Below are positions 1-8,900 of a DNA stretch of 64,000 nt, piece by piece (position 1 is the first letter of the stretch; the number at the start of each line of letters is the position of its first letter). Source of the DNA: Polynucleobacter sp. JS-JIR-II-50 (GTDB lineage Bacteria; Pseudomonadota; Gammaproteobacteria; Burkholderiales; Burkholderiaceae); contig NZ_CP061307.1 in NCBI RefSeq assembly GCF_018687895.1, positions 310,001 through 374,000 of the forward strand, written 5' to 3'. Both the position numbers and the translations under genes were made by a program. The notes under the pieces are model-generated. The model was not told the DNA's origin, ran no database searches, and saw nothing but the letters and a program-made list of their open reading frames with translations.

Positions 1-92
1 GTTTAACTGCGAAAATCGAGCCCATTAACCCACGTATTTGGCAACATTTTTATATGTTCAATTTGGTGCTAACAAAACAGAAGGAGTGCTAA
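1..92 (+). CDS. C-terminal end of an unidentified upstream protein (partial)
   Basis: A reading frame is open from the left edge to a TAA at 90-92, immediately before the TTG of the next gene at 93. It encodes 29 residues rich in aromatic and hydrophobic amino acids, which fits a protein C-terminus. The stop-to-start abutment matches the tight packing of the genes that follow, so it is probably the previous gene of the same polysaccharide operon. The family cannot be identified from so short a piece. Confidence 0.5.
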   Translation, partial: LTAKIEPINPRIWQHFYMFNLVLTKQKEC

Positions 93-1142
93 TTGGGGAG
101 TCAGATATTAATTGGAGATCGTCCAGTAGGATTGGGGCAAGAGCCATTCATTGTTGCCGAGGTGGGGATTAACCATAACGGGGATATAAATCGTGCATTG
201 GAAATGATTAACGTTGCTTCCAGGGCAGGTTGTGACGCAGTAAAATTTCAAACATTCAAGGCAGATCAGTTTATTAATGATCCTGCGCAGATTTTTACCT
301 ATCAGTCTCAAGGTCGGGAAGTTAGTGAATCTATGCTGGAAATGTTTAAGCGTTATGAGTTGCCTGATAGTGCATGGCAGATTCTTAAGGAGGAGTGTAG
401 AAAAGCAAATATTATATTTTTTTCTACCCCGCAAAATATTACTGATTTAAGGATTTTAGAAAAAGTAGGTGTTCCGGCAATTAAGGTTGGTTCAGATGAC
501 TTCACTAATCTCCCTCTTTTAAAAGAGTATGCAAAAACTGGCTTGCCGCTAATTTTATCGACTGGGATGTCCAACTTAGCTGAAGCTTATCAAGCCCTAG
601 AAGTTATTGGGGCGCTTGAGAGTTATCCAGCAATCCTATTGGTATGTACATCTCAATACCCCACTCTTCCTAAAGATGTTAACCTTGCGCGAATTGCGGC
701 CTTAAAAGCCGCCTTTCCCATGGTTCCGATTGGTTTTTCTGATCATACGCGCGGTGCTTTGGCTTCATCGATCGCCGTATCTCTTGGGGCATGTTTTTTA
801 GAAAAACATTTCACGCTTTCACATGATCTCCCGGGGCCAGATCACTGGTTTTCGGAGGACCCTACGGGTCTTTTGGATTGGGTGAGTAGTATTCGAACGG
901 CATACAGTATGCTTGGAAGTCCAGTTGTAAGACCAACAAGCCAAGAAAAGATTAATAAAGGCGAATATCAGCGGCGTATTGTTGCTGCCAAAGATATTAA
1001 TCCTGGGGATACTTTCGTAGAAGAATCTTTTATTATGCGACGAGTTCCCGGAGGGAGGGGTTTACCGCCATCGTTTGTTGATTATTTATTGGGGCGAAGT
1101 GCGCTCCGGGATTATCGCGCAGGCGAACCAATAGAGTTTTGA
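93..1142 (+). CDS. NeuB/SpsE-family nonulosonic (sialic) acid synthase, copy 1
   Basis: A 349-aa protein of the N-acetylneuraminate synthase family. It would condense phosphoenolpyruvate with an amino-hexose to make a nine-carbon sialic-acid-type sugar. The N-terminal TIM barrel carries the family signature EVGINHNGD near residues 22-30, followed by KFQTFKADQF. Residues about 285-349 form the SAF (antifreeze-like) lid domain. The length is typical. The start is TTG, supported by AAGGAG at 81-86, six bases upstream. It heads a run of tightly spaced or overlapping genes (acyltransferase, aminotransferase, WbqC, second NeuB, PIG-L). The exact sugar (neuraminic, legionaminic or pseudaminic type) cannot be told from sequence alone. 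No CMP-transferase or UDP-sugar epimerase is visible in the window. Confidence 0.85.
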   Translation: MGSQILIGDRPVGLGQEPFIVAEVGINHNGDINRALEMINVASRAGCDAVKFQTFKADQFINDPAQIFTYQSQGREVSESMLEMFKRYELPDSAWQILKEECRKANIIFFSTPQNITDLRILEKVGVPAIKVGSDDFTNLPLLKEYAKTGLPLILSTGMSNLAEAYQALEVIGALESYPAILLVCTSQYPTLPKDVNLARIAALKAAFPMVPIGFSDHTRGALASSIAVSLGACFLEKHFTLSHDLPGPDHWFSEDPTGLLDWVSSIRTAYSMLGSPVVRPTSQEKINKGEYQRRIVAAKDINPGDTFVEESFIMRRVPGGRGLPPSFVDYLLGRSALRDYRAGEPIEF

Positions 1143-1144
1143 TT

Positions 1145-1600
1145 ATGGACCAAACTCATTTTAAAGAACTCTTTTTAAATCTGATAAATAATATCGATAA
1201 TCCTTTTCACCCTTTGGTTTGGATAAACGGATTACCAGAAATAGGTAGCGGAACATATATCGGAGGTTTTTCGGAAATAAATGCAAAAGGCGCAAAGCTT
1301 TTAATTGGAGACAATTGTGATATTGCATCCTTTGTTGCTATCAATGTTGCCGATTCCCACAGGCGGTGCATCGGCTTGGAGTCGGATAACGAGTATCGTG
1401 ACATTTTTATTGGCAATAATGTTTTTATTGGCTCTCATGCTGTAGTGCTTGGAGGCGCCATTATTGGTCATAATTCGGTTATAGCCTCTGGAGCGATTGT
1501 ACGGAATATTAAGATCCCCCCTTTCTCGCTTGTCTTGCCAGATTGCATAAAACCTGAATACTATCGTAAAGAGTTTGAGGCTAAGCATGGGGTCTCCTGA
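1145..1600 (+). CDS. Left-handed beta-helix (hexapeptide repeat) acyltransferase
   Basis: About 151 aa with imperfect hexapeptide repeats ([IV]-G-x4 type), for example the stretches around IGDNCDIAS and IGNNVFIGSHAVV. This is the fold of the LacA/WbbJ/NeuD acetyltransferases. The likely role is O- or N-acetylation of a nucleotide sugar or glycan residue. The ATG at 1145 lies three bases after the stop of the upstream NeuB gene. A TTG at 1139 is in frame but less likely. It overlaps the start of the aminotransferase gene. A His near residue 78 (ADSHRR) could be catalytic, but this is a guess. Confidence 0.8.
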   Translation: MDQTHFKELFLNLINNIDNPFHPLVWINGLPEIGSGTYIGGFSEINAKGAKLLIGDNCDIASFVAINVADSHRRCIGLESDNEYRDIFIGNNVFIGSHAVVLGGAIIGHNSVIASGAIVRNIKIPPFSLVLPDCIKPEYYRKEFEAKHGVS

Positions 1601-2651
1601 TTTAAACATACCTCATAATCTTCCACTTATTGCAACTGAAGATTTAGAGGCGGTTAACGCAACCTTAACTTCTGGCTGGATAGCTCAAGGTAAAGCAGTT
1701 TCAAGCCTGGAATCCTTCTTTGTGGAAAAATATGCACAGGGTTTTTCTTGTGCATTATCTAGTGGAACTTCAGCCCTATTCCTTGCTTTAAAGGGATTAG
1801 GTATTAAAACAGGCGATAGAGTGGCAATTCCCACATATGCTTGCTCGGCAATATTAAATGCAGTCTATATGCTTCAGGCCAAGCCTGTATTGGTGGACGT
1901 TTTGCCTGATACATTTTGTTTGGATCCCCAAGGTTTAAATGAGGTTCAGGATATTTCAGCTGTAGTTGCAGTACATACATTTGGTGCTAAAGCTGATGTC
2001 CAGAAAATGATCGATAGTCATGTGGTGGTGGAAGATTGTTGCCAGTCGGTATGGGGGGCTGATAACGAAAGCTTGCTCGGAATGGTTGGATCTGCCGCGG
2101 TTTTTTCCTTTTATGCAACAAAAATCATTACAGGTGGTCAGGGCGGTCTAGTTTGGTCCCGTGATGAAAGCCTCGTAAATACAGTCAAAGATTATCGTCA
2201 GTTTGATGGCAGGACTTTTTATGAGCCTAGATTTAATTTTCAAATGAGCGATATTCAAGCAAGCTTGATAGTGAGTCAATTTAAAAGATTTGAAACTATC
2301 ACTAGGCGTCGTCAATTTATTGCTCGACAATACTTAGATGCTTTGCCGATCGGTCTGTCGTTTCAGAAGGGCGCAGATAAGACAGATGCAGTTCTTCAAA
2401 GATTTGTTGTTATTGCTCCCAATGTATCTATTAGGGATAGGTTTCAAAAGCATATGCTAGATGGAGGCGTTAATTGTATCGTCCCTATAATGCGCTTTGA
2501 ATTGCTTCACAACTATTTAAAGTTAGACCCTCAACAATACCCTGTTGCTGAAAATATAGCCGACAGAACATTATCCCTGCCTATTTATCCGGCCTTAACA
2601 GATGCGCAGGTTAAATTAATCTCAAATTGCATTAAGAATTTCAAAATATGA
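1587..2651 (+). CDS. DegT/DnrJ/EryC1/StrS-family PLP aminotransferase
   Basis: A 354-aa sugar aminotransferase that would transaminate a keto-sugar nucleotide with PLP. The PLP-binding Lys is K179 in SFYATK, followed by the family's glycine-rich GGQGG. The Asp that contacts the PLP ring nitrogen lies in the VEDCCQS motif. ATG 1587 is chosen because GAGG at 1577-1580 sits six bases upstream; an in-frame TTG at 1575 has no such site. The start overlaps the acyltransferase gene by 14 bases, and the stop overlaps the WbqC start by four, so the genes are translationally coupled. Lacking the sugar substrate, I do not assign a gene name. Confidence 0.85.
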   Translation: MGSPDLNIPHNLPLIATEDLEAVNATLTSGWIAQGKAVSSLESFFVEKYAQGFSCALSSGTSALFLALKGLGIKTGDRVAIPTYACSAILNAVYMLQAKPVLVDVLPDTFCLDPQGLNEVQDISAVVAVHTFGAKADVQKMIDSHVVVEDCCQSVWGADNESLLGMVGSAAVFSFYATKIITGGQGGLVWSRDESLVNTVKDYRQFDGRTFYEPRFNFQMSDIQASLIVSQFKRFETITRRRQFIARQYLDALPIGLSFQKGADKTDAVLQRFVVIAPNVSIRDRFQKHMLDGGVNCIVPIMRFELLHNYLKLDPQQYPVAENIADRTLSLPIYPALTDAQVKLISNCIKNFKI

Positions 2652-3361
2652 TACTGACTGCACATCAACCTGTTTACCTGCCTTGGCTTGGCTTATTTCA
2701 TAAAATAGCCTTATCGGATTTATTTATTTCATTTGATCAAGTTCAATATCAACCAAAGGATTGGAATAATAGGAATAGGATAAAAACCCCTCATGGGCCA
2801 ATATGGTTATCAGTTCCAGTCTTAAGAAAAGGATATCTTGAAAAAACTATTAGTGATATTGAGATTAATAATGTAGAGCCATGGGGAAGAAAGCATTGGC
2901 GAAGCATTAAAATTTCATATTCGAAGGCTCCCTACTTTGGTAGGTACGGAGATTTTTTTGAGGATACATATAGTAGAAAATGGGAATCATTGGTTGATTT
3001 GAATGCTTATATGCTGAGATGGTTCCTTGAAACTCTTAAGATTCCTGTCCCAATTCGCTCTGCTGGGGAGTGGAAGTTCGAAGGAGAGAAAAGTGGGCTG
3101 GTCTTAAATATGTGCAAGCAAGTGGGCGCTAGCCATTATATTTTTGGGGCACTTGGGCAGGATTACGCTGATAAAGAAAGCTTCAACAAAGAAAATATAG
3201 CCATTCATTTCCAGGACTACATTCATCCTATTTACCCTCAATTACATGGTGATTTTGTGCCCTATTTGAGTATTATCGATCTGCTATTTAATTGTGGCGA
3301 TGAAAGTCGTGACATTTTACTTGCTGGAAATATTCAAAGAAATTTACTTTTAACTAACTGA
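2648..3361 (+). CDS. WbqC-like family protein
   Basis: A 237-aa protein matching the WbqC family (PF08889). It begins with the hallmark AHQPVYLPWLGLFHKI and then FDQVQYQPKDWNNRNRI. WbqC proteins are found in O-antigen and sialic-acid-type clusters, where they are thought to act in amino-sugar modification, but the reaction is not established. It starts within the last codon of the aminotransferase gene (four-base overlap) and is followed closely by a second NeuB homologue, so it belongs to the same biosynthetic operon. No membrane segment or signal peptide is visible. Confidence 0.8.
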   Translation: MILTAHQPVYLPWLGLFHKIALSDLFISFDQVQYQPKDWNNRNRIKTPHGPIWLSVPVLRKGYLEKTISDIEINNVEPWGRKHWRSIKISYSKAPYFGRYGDFFEDTYSRKWESLVDLNAYMLRWFLETLKIPVPIRSAGEWKFEGEKSGLVLNMCKQVGASHYIFGALGQDYADKESFNKENIAIHFQDYIHPIYPQLHGDFVPYLSIIDLLFNCGDESRDILLAGNIQRNLLLTN

Positions 3362-3372
3362 AAAGGATGTCA

Positions 3373-4413
3373 ATGATGGAGATTAATATTGGCGGTCGAT
3401 TAATTGGGAAAAATCATCCCTGTTATCTTATTGCTGAGGTCGGAACTACTTGCATGGGTGATCTAGGCAAGGCCTTAAAGCTAATTAAGGCAGCTAAGGA
3501 TGCTGGTGTCGACGCTATTAAATTTCAGGTTATAGATCCAAGTCAGCTATCAGATGAGAGTGTTAATTACCCTGTTAAGACAGGCGAAATAACTACGCAA
3601 GTTTCGATGAAGGATATGTTTCAAAAATTAGTTTTCGATGAGGCAACATGGGCAAAAATTTATAAAGAGGCCAAATCTGAGGGCTTGGATTTTTTTGCTA
3701 CAGTGGATTACATTGAGGGCGTGGAGATGTTGGATCGAATAGGTGTTGACGCACATAAAATTGGAGCATGGGACTCCACATACAAGCAGCTCATTGAGGC
3801 AATTGGAAAAACTGGCAAACCTATGTATGCTGATTTGGGCCCAACCTCAGAAGTAGAGGCGCACGATATTGTCGACTGGTATAAGAAATCAGGTGGAGAG
3901 ACCGTTCTTTTTATGCATGATTTTCATACAATCGATGATCGTCAAATGAATTTACGAGCCATAAATAAATTAAATGAATTATTTCCATGGCCAGCAGGAT
4001 TCTCGTCGCCTGCTCAGGACGCTGATCTTGATATTGCGGCTTTAGCTCTTGGTGCCGCATATATTGAAAAGCGTTTGATATTGGATCGCACGGACTTTGC
4101 TTTCCATGCGCACGAGTCCCTTGAGCCAGCCGAATTAAAGGCTTGGGTTCAGCGAGTTAGGCATGTAGAAAGCGCCCTCGGCAGGGCGGTTATAGAGCCT
4201 TCGACTGCCGATTTAGAGGGAAGTAAAAAATATTACAGAAGTTTATGCAGCGTAAGTGATATTCGGGCTGGTGAGGTTTTTACGGTTGAAAATTTAGGCG
4301 CCAAGAGACCTGGAATAGGTATGCCAACAAGTATGCAGAATGCTGTGCTAGGAAAGAAGGCGGTACGAGATATATCAATTAATACCTTAATAACTCCAAA
4401 AGACTTCTCATGA
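3373..4413 (+). CDS. NeuB/SpsE-family synthase, copy 2
   Basis: About 346 aa, a second and clearly diverged NeuB homologue in the same operon. The N-terminal barrel starts with LIAEVGTTCMGD where copy 1 has EVGINHNGD, so the usual Asn-His of the active-site region (NHNG) is replaced by TTCMG. A C-terminal SAF domain is present from about residue 280. ATG 3373 is preferred because AAAAGGA (3361-3367) is well spaced from it; the ATG at 3367 overlaps that site. The substitutions suggest a different substrate or reaction from copy 1. The stop overlaps the PIG-L start by four bases. Confidence 0.8.
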   Translation: MMEINIGGRLIGKNHPCYLIAEVGTTCMGDLGKALKLIKAAKDAGVDAIKFQVIDPSQLSDESVNYPVKTGEITTQVSMKDMFQKLVFDEATWAKIYKEAKSEGLDFFATVDYIEGVEMLDRIGVDAHKIGAWDSTYKQLIEAIGKTGKPMYADLGPTSEVEAHDIVDWYKKSGGETVLFMHDFHTIDDRQMNLRAINKLNELFPWPAGFSSPAQDADLDIAALALGAAYIEKRLILDRTDFAFHAHESLEPAELKAWVQRVRHVESALGRAVIEPSTADLEGSKKYYRSLCSVSDIRAGEVFTVENLGAKRPGIGMPTSMQNAVLGKKAVRDISINTLITPKDFS

Positions 4414-5093
4414 ATGTATTGATAGTTGTTCCACATCCAGACGATGAAGTATTGGGTTGCGGGGGATCGATTGCACGTCATATCAGTCAGGGGGATTCCG
4501 TCACAATTCTTATTCTTGCGGAAGGCATAACTTCTCGCGCGAATACTCGTGAATTAGGAAGGGACTCTAGGAAGTTGCAGGCTTTGAGGGGGGCCGCACT
4601 AAAGGCTAGTAAAATTTTGGGTGTGACAGATACTGTACTTCATGATTTTCCGGACAACCGGATGGATGGTTTGCAGCTTTTAGATGTTGTAAAAGTGGTC
4701 GAGAAACATGTGAATCGTCTGCGACCTACTGTTGTGTATACAACGTTTTCAGGTGATGTAAATATAGATCATCAGATTTGCTACAGGGCGGTTGTTACGG
4801 CATGTCGTCCTCAGCCAGGAATGTCTGTCACAACTCTGCTTGTATGCGAAACATTGTCTTCTACAGAATGGCAGCCGCCTGTGAATTGCACCCAGTTCTC
4901 ACCAAATTTTTTTATAGATATAACATCAACTCTCTCAATCAAATTGCGGGCGCTTGAAGCATATAAGGCAGAGCTTCGGGAGTGGCCGCACCCTCGTTCA
5001 TTGAAGGCAGTCGAAAATCTAGCAACCTATAGGGGCAGCTCAGTAGGAATTAATGCTGCTGAGGCTTTTATGTTGGCACGATGTATTTATTGA
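4410..5093 (+). CDS. PIG-L (LmbE-like) family deacetylase
   Basis: A 227-aa protein of the PIG-L/LmbE zinc-dependent N-deacetylase family. The metal and catalytic motif HPDDE is at residues 9-13, and a second zinc His lies in the NIDHQI stretch near residue 114. Such enzymes remove N-acetyl groups from sugars, as in GPI, mycothiol and teicoplanin pathways. Four-base overlap with the second NeuB gene and the neighbouring aminotransferase and acyltransferase suggest deacetylation followed by re-acylation of an amino sugar destined for the surface glycan. The substrate is unknown. Confidence 0.85.
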   Translation: MNVLIVVPHPDDEVLGCGGSIARHISQGDSVTILILAEGITSRANTRELGRDSRKLQALRGAALKASKILGVTDTVLHDFPDNRMDGLQLLDVVKVVEKHVNRLRPTVVYTTFSGDVNIDHQICYRAVVTACRPQPGMSVTTLLVCETLSSTEWQPPVNCTQFSPNFFIDITSTLSIKLRALEAYKAELREWPHPRSLKAVENLATYRGSSVGINAAEAFMLARCIY

Positions 5094-5127
5094 AAAAATC
5101 TAACACTAAGCCGTTGCCAGGAATATA

Positions 5128-6903
5128 TTGAAAGCATTAAAGGTATTTGAATTAATTGCTAAGTTGTGGTGCCACCTTGAAATGAGAAGGCGAGCACAGT
5201 TCGGCCTTTTGTTGCTTCTGATGATCGTTTCGGCACTTTCGGAGGCAATAAGTATTGGTGCGTTAATTCCATTTTTAGCGGCGCTAACATCACCCAAAAA
5301 TTTAAGTGGAATGGGGGTATTTAATTTCACTGGCAATCTTAATTCGGATAATTTAATCCTCATTGCAACGATAGTATTTTCTGCGGCTGCTCTATTGGCG
5401 GGTGGAATTCGGGCCACTCTTCTTTGGGTTAGTACTAAACTGGCTTTTATGGTTGGGGCTGAATTAAGCTACAAAGTTTATCTAAAAACTTTATTTCAAC
5501 CTTATATTGAACATATTCAGAAAAATAGTAGCGAAACAATTGATGCGGTAACTGGAAAAAGTAACGCGCTAATATTTAATGTTATTTTGCCCGCCGTGAA
5601 TTTATTGGCGTCATTGGTGATGATGATTATTATTTTTGGTGCGCTAGTCTGGATTAACCCACTAGTTGCGTTTTCAAGTATGGTTGGATTTGGATCAATT
5701 TATTTTGTATTAATTTTGATTGCAAAAGATCGCCTACACACCAATAGTAAATTGATTGCAATTAATGCCAGTAAAGTTATAAAAGCACTGCAGGAGGGGA
5801 TTGGTGGCATTAGGGATGTTTTGATTGATGGATCTCAATCTATTTATGCCGAAATATATAAGACTGAAAATATTCCATTGAGAAAGGCTCAGGCAGCTAA
5901 TATTTTTATTTCGCAATCGCCGAGATACCTGGTTGAATCATTGGGAATTATTCTCATTGCCTTTATTGCGTATGCACTCACTGCAAATTCAAAAGGAATA
6001 AATTCAGCAATACCAATATTGGGAGCAATGGCTCTTGGGGCGCAAAGATTGTTACCTGTTTTACAGACTGCCTATGCGTCATGGACTTCTGTTATATCCA
6101 GTCAGGCATCTCTTGAGGACACACTCCAGATATTAGATATAAAGATTCCAAGTAAACAGTTGCTGAAGAATGCTAAGCCTATCGAATTCAACGATGAGAT
6201 TGCTTTAAAAGATATTTATTTCAAATATGACCAATCCTCTGAATGGGTATTGAATGGGTTGAATTTAACAATTAAAAAAGGTGAGCGAATAGGAATTATT
6301 GGAAAATCTGGAAGCGGTAAGAGTACGCTAGTCGACATGCTTATGGGGCTACTGACTCCAGATCAGGGTGTGATATTGGTGGATGGAGTCGCGATTACTC
6401 TATCTAATTTGAGTTCATGGCAATCGCATATTGCGCATGTTCCGCAGATGATTTTTTTAGCAGACGGACCATTATTTGAAAATATTGCCTTTGGTTTGCC
6501 ATCCAATCAGATTGATCATGATCGTGTATCAGAATCTGCATGCAAAGCAGAATTGTTTGATTTAATAGAATCAATTCCAGGAAAATATAATGCTAATGTG
6601 GGGGAGCGAGGAGTTCGTCTATCTGGCGGACAACGACAACGAGTTGGTTTGGCCAGGGCGCTCTATAAAAATGCAGATATCATCATATTCGATGAGGCTA
6701 CAAGCGCTCTTGATGATGAAACAGAATCAGCGGTAATGAAGTCGATTTTTGGTATTGAAGATACTATAACAATGATCATCATTGCCCACCGTATATCAAC
6801 CTTGAGAGGTTGTTCAAATATTTACGAAATTGATAGCGGTATTTGTCGCAATCTTGGGGGTTACGAAGAGATGATATTAAATAATTCAAAAACTGGGATA
6901 TGA
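5128..6903 (+). CDS. PglK/MsbA-type ABC transporter (putative lipid-linked oligosaccharide flippase)
   Basis: A 591-aa half-transporter. The N-terminal membrane domain spans about residues 25-320. The ATPase has Walker A GKSGSGKST (392-400), signature LSGGQRQRVGLARAL and Walker B IIIFDEATSALD. Its size and layout match PglK, which flips lipid-linked oligosaccharide, and MsbA. The window shows no convincing Wzx gene, so this is the best candidate for moving the glycan across the inner membrane. The start is TTG at 5128 with AGGA at 5119-5122 placed five bases before it; no ATG fits. Confidence 0.82.
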   Translation: MKALKVFELIAKLWCHLEMRRRAQFGLLLLLMIVSALSEAISIGALIPFLAALTSPKNLSGMGVFNFTGNLNSDNLILIATIVFSAAALLAGGIRATLLWVSTKLAFMVGAELSYKVYLKTLFQPYIEHIQKNSSETIDAVTGKSNALIFNVILPAVNLLASLVMMIIIFGALVWINPLVAFSSMVGFGSIYFVLILIAKDRLHTNSKLIAINASKVIKALQEGIGGIRDVLIDGSQSIYAEIYKTENIPLRKAQAANIFISQSPRYLVESLGIILIAFIAYALTANSKGINSAIPILGAMALGAQRLLPVLQTAYASWTSVISSQASLEDTLQILDIKIPSKQLLKNAKPIEFNDEIALKDIYFKYDQSSEWVLNGLNLTIKKGERIGIIGKSGSGKSTLVDMLMGLLTPDQGVILVDGVAITLSNLSSWQSHIAHVPQMIFLADGPLFENIAFGLPSNQIDHDRVSESACKAELFDLIESIPGKYNANVGERGVRLSGGQRQRVGLARALYKNADIIIFDEATSALDDETESAVMKSIFGIEDTITMIIIAHRISTLRGCSNIYEIDSGICRNLGGYEEMILNNSKTGI

Positions 6904-6986
6904 CATAAGTCGTTAGTTTATGGTTTGAGATGTTTATTTTCAACCACTTCACTGCGCTCTACACATAGCAGAGCAGAATATAAATT

Positions 6987-8645
6987 ATGAAAATTGCAAT
7001 TCTTACTTTTGATGCACGTATTAAAATGTATCAAGAAACCTTATTGTTTTTTAAGCGATATTTTGAGGTGGAGAATAACGTTTATGTTTTTGGGTGTTCT
7101 GGAGATTTAGCGCGTTGCACAAGCATGACGTCACTAGGGATTCGTGTTGATCAAAAATTTCCACAGTCACTGCGTGATGCGACCTGTAAAAAATGCCAAA
7201 AACATCAAAATGAGCTATCCCCAAATATTGAATATAGTTTAAATGATGCCTTAGATAGGCCCAATCATGAGCAGGAAAAGATATTGCTAAAAGTAAGGAA
7301 TATGCATACAAGTAATTCTTCTTCGCTGCTGGATATTCATTATAAAGATCTTCCCGTAGGTAAGCTAGCTTTCTATGACTTTGCAATGCAAAATAAAATT
7401 GATGATAAGACTTTGCTGCAGGATGAAGAGCTTGAAAACTACACTTCTTATTTGACAGACTGCTTTAAGGTTCTAAATTTTTCCGACAGAATACTGGATT
7501 CAAAAAAATTAGACGCGATTGTGTACGTCAATGGAAACTACAGTTTAAATGCAGTTGCAAGAGAGAGATTTGCAAAGAATGGTGTTAGATGCTGGTCTAT
7601 TGAGTATGCACTTTCCCATACTGCAACTAAAAAAAGAGTGTACCTGGAAGAGAATAGATTAGTGCACGATAGAAATTGGTCATCATTTGTTGAAACTTCT
7701 AAAGCTTATAAATGTAACTTGGAGGATACGCGCGCCGCTATACAAGCCTTCCGTTCTCGATTTAAAGGATTAGATTTCAATAGTTATAGTAGCCCCAAGC
7801 GAAGTGATGGTTGGACTGGCTTTGATGACTTCAAATGCAAATATAAGCACCTAGTCTCGATATTTGTTAGTAGCAGCGATGAAATGAGGGTTCAAGAGGT
7901 TGTTTATGGATTTGAGCAGGATAAAAGGTTTTTTAAAGATCAAATTGAGTGGTTAAATTACATCATTGATAATGCTAGCCCTTCTGTGGGCTATGTCATA
8001 AGGTTACATCCAAGGTTAAGACCGAATAAACGAGAAAAAGTAGAGGCGGGAGAGTACAGATTAATTGCCGCTGCACTTGAGCGCGTCAAAAATTTCCCCA
8101 ATTTCTTTGTTATTGAGGCAAATGATCCTATCTCTAGTTATTACGTTCTATTGAAATCCAGTATTTCTATAGTAAGTTGGTCGACAATGGCATTGGAAAG
8201 TGTAATTCTTGGGGTGCCAGTTATTGCATGTTTCCCGGGAAATATTGTTTATCCTATTGAGGCTATGTCACCTCAACCGGGTAATTTGAACGAAATGCAA
8301 GATTTAATCCAATGTAGGAATTTTATACATAGAGACAATGCGCACGATGTGGAGGTATTAAGATGGATTGCTATTTGCTACCACGCAATCGGCACTGAAA
8401 TTTTGGGTGTTAGATATCGTAAAAGAGTATCTTCATTTATTCGCTCAATCTTTGAAGGTTTAATTCTTAAATCTCCCCATCTATTTAGAGTTTTAGCTTA
8501 TAAAAAGTTTAGAGAGCCGATTCAAGTTTTTTCTTCGAGTAAGGAAATTAAGATAATCAGGAAGCCAAGTCAAGAAAATCAAGATTATGAATGCTTAAAA
8601 ATGTTAGATAACTTTAGAAATGAAATCCATGGGTACTTTGGGTAA
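6987..8645 (+). CDS. Large hypothetical protein of a polysaccharide locus, possibly GT-B-like
   Basis: A 552-aa protein that I do not recognise. The N-terminus is a beta-strand start (MKIAILTFDARIK) like that of GT-B glycosyltransferases. A cysteine pair CKKCQKH lies near residue 68. The C-terminal half contains SWSTMALESVILGVPVIACFPGN, a donor-site-like element seen in capsule synthesis and CDP-glycerol-type transferases, where a serine/glutamate-rich loop precedes a helix. No signal peptide or membrane helix is seen. It lies between the flippase gene and the FkbM methyltransferase gene, with gaps of 83 and 255 bases. Glycosyltransferase activity is inferred from context and the C-terminal motif only. 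Confidence 0.6.
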   Translation: MKIAILTFDARIKMYQETLLFFKRYFEVENNVYVFGCSGDLARCTSMTSLGIRVDQKFPQSLRDATCKKCQKHQNELSPNIEYSLNDALDRPNHEQEKILLKVRNMHTSNSSSLLDIHYKDLPVGKLAFYDFAMQNKIDDKTLLQDEELENYTSYLTDCFKVLNFSDRILDSKKLDAIVYVNGNYSLNAVARERFAKNGVRCWSIEYALSHTATKKRVYLEENRLVHDRNWSSFVETSKAYKCNLEDTRAAIQAFRSRFKGLDFNSYSSPKRSDGWTGFDDFKCKYKHLVSIFVSSSDEMRVQEVVYGFEQDKRFFKDQIEWLNYIIDNASPSVGYVIRLHPRLRPNKREKVEAGEYRLIAAALERVKNFPNFFVIEANDPISSYYVLLKSSISIVSWSTMALESVILGVPVIACFPGNIVYPIEAMSPQPGNLNEMQDLIQCRNFIHRDNAHDVEVLRWIAICYHAIGTEILGVRYRKRVSSFIRSIFEGLILKSPHLFRVLAYKKFREPIQVFSSSKEIKIIRKPSQENQDYECLKMLDNFRNEIHGYFG

Positions 8646-8900
8646 TTATAGGTATAACAATAATTTAAGTTAAAGCAGTTCAATAAAAAGGAAAGAGAAT
8701 CCTTTACATAAGATGCATTGATCCATAAGTTATTATCTCTATGTTGTTTATTCCAATATTATAAGTAGTATTATTATCAAACAACCAACTGAGATTTTTT
8801 TCTCATTATAATAAATTATTAATATTTCCCCAAACACTAGAGATTAAGTGTCTAGATTCTTAAGAATAAGAAAAAAATATCCCATAAAAATATTTATGCC

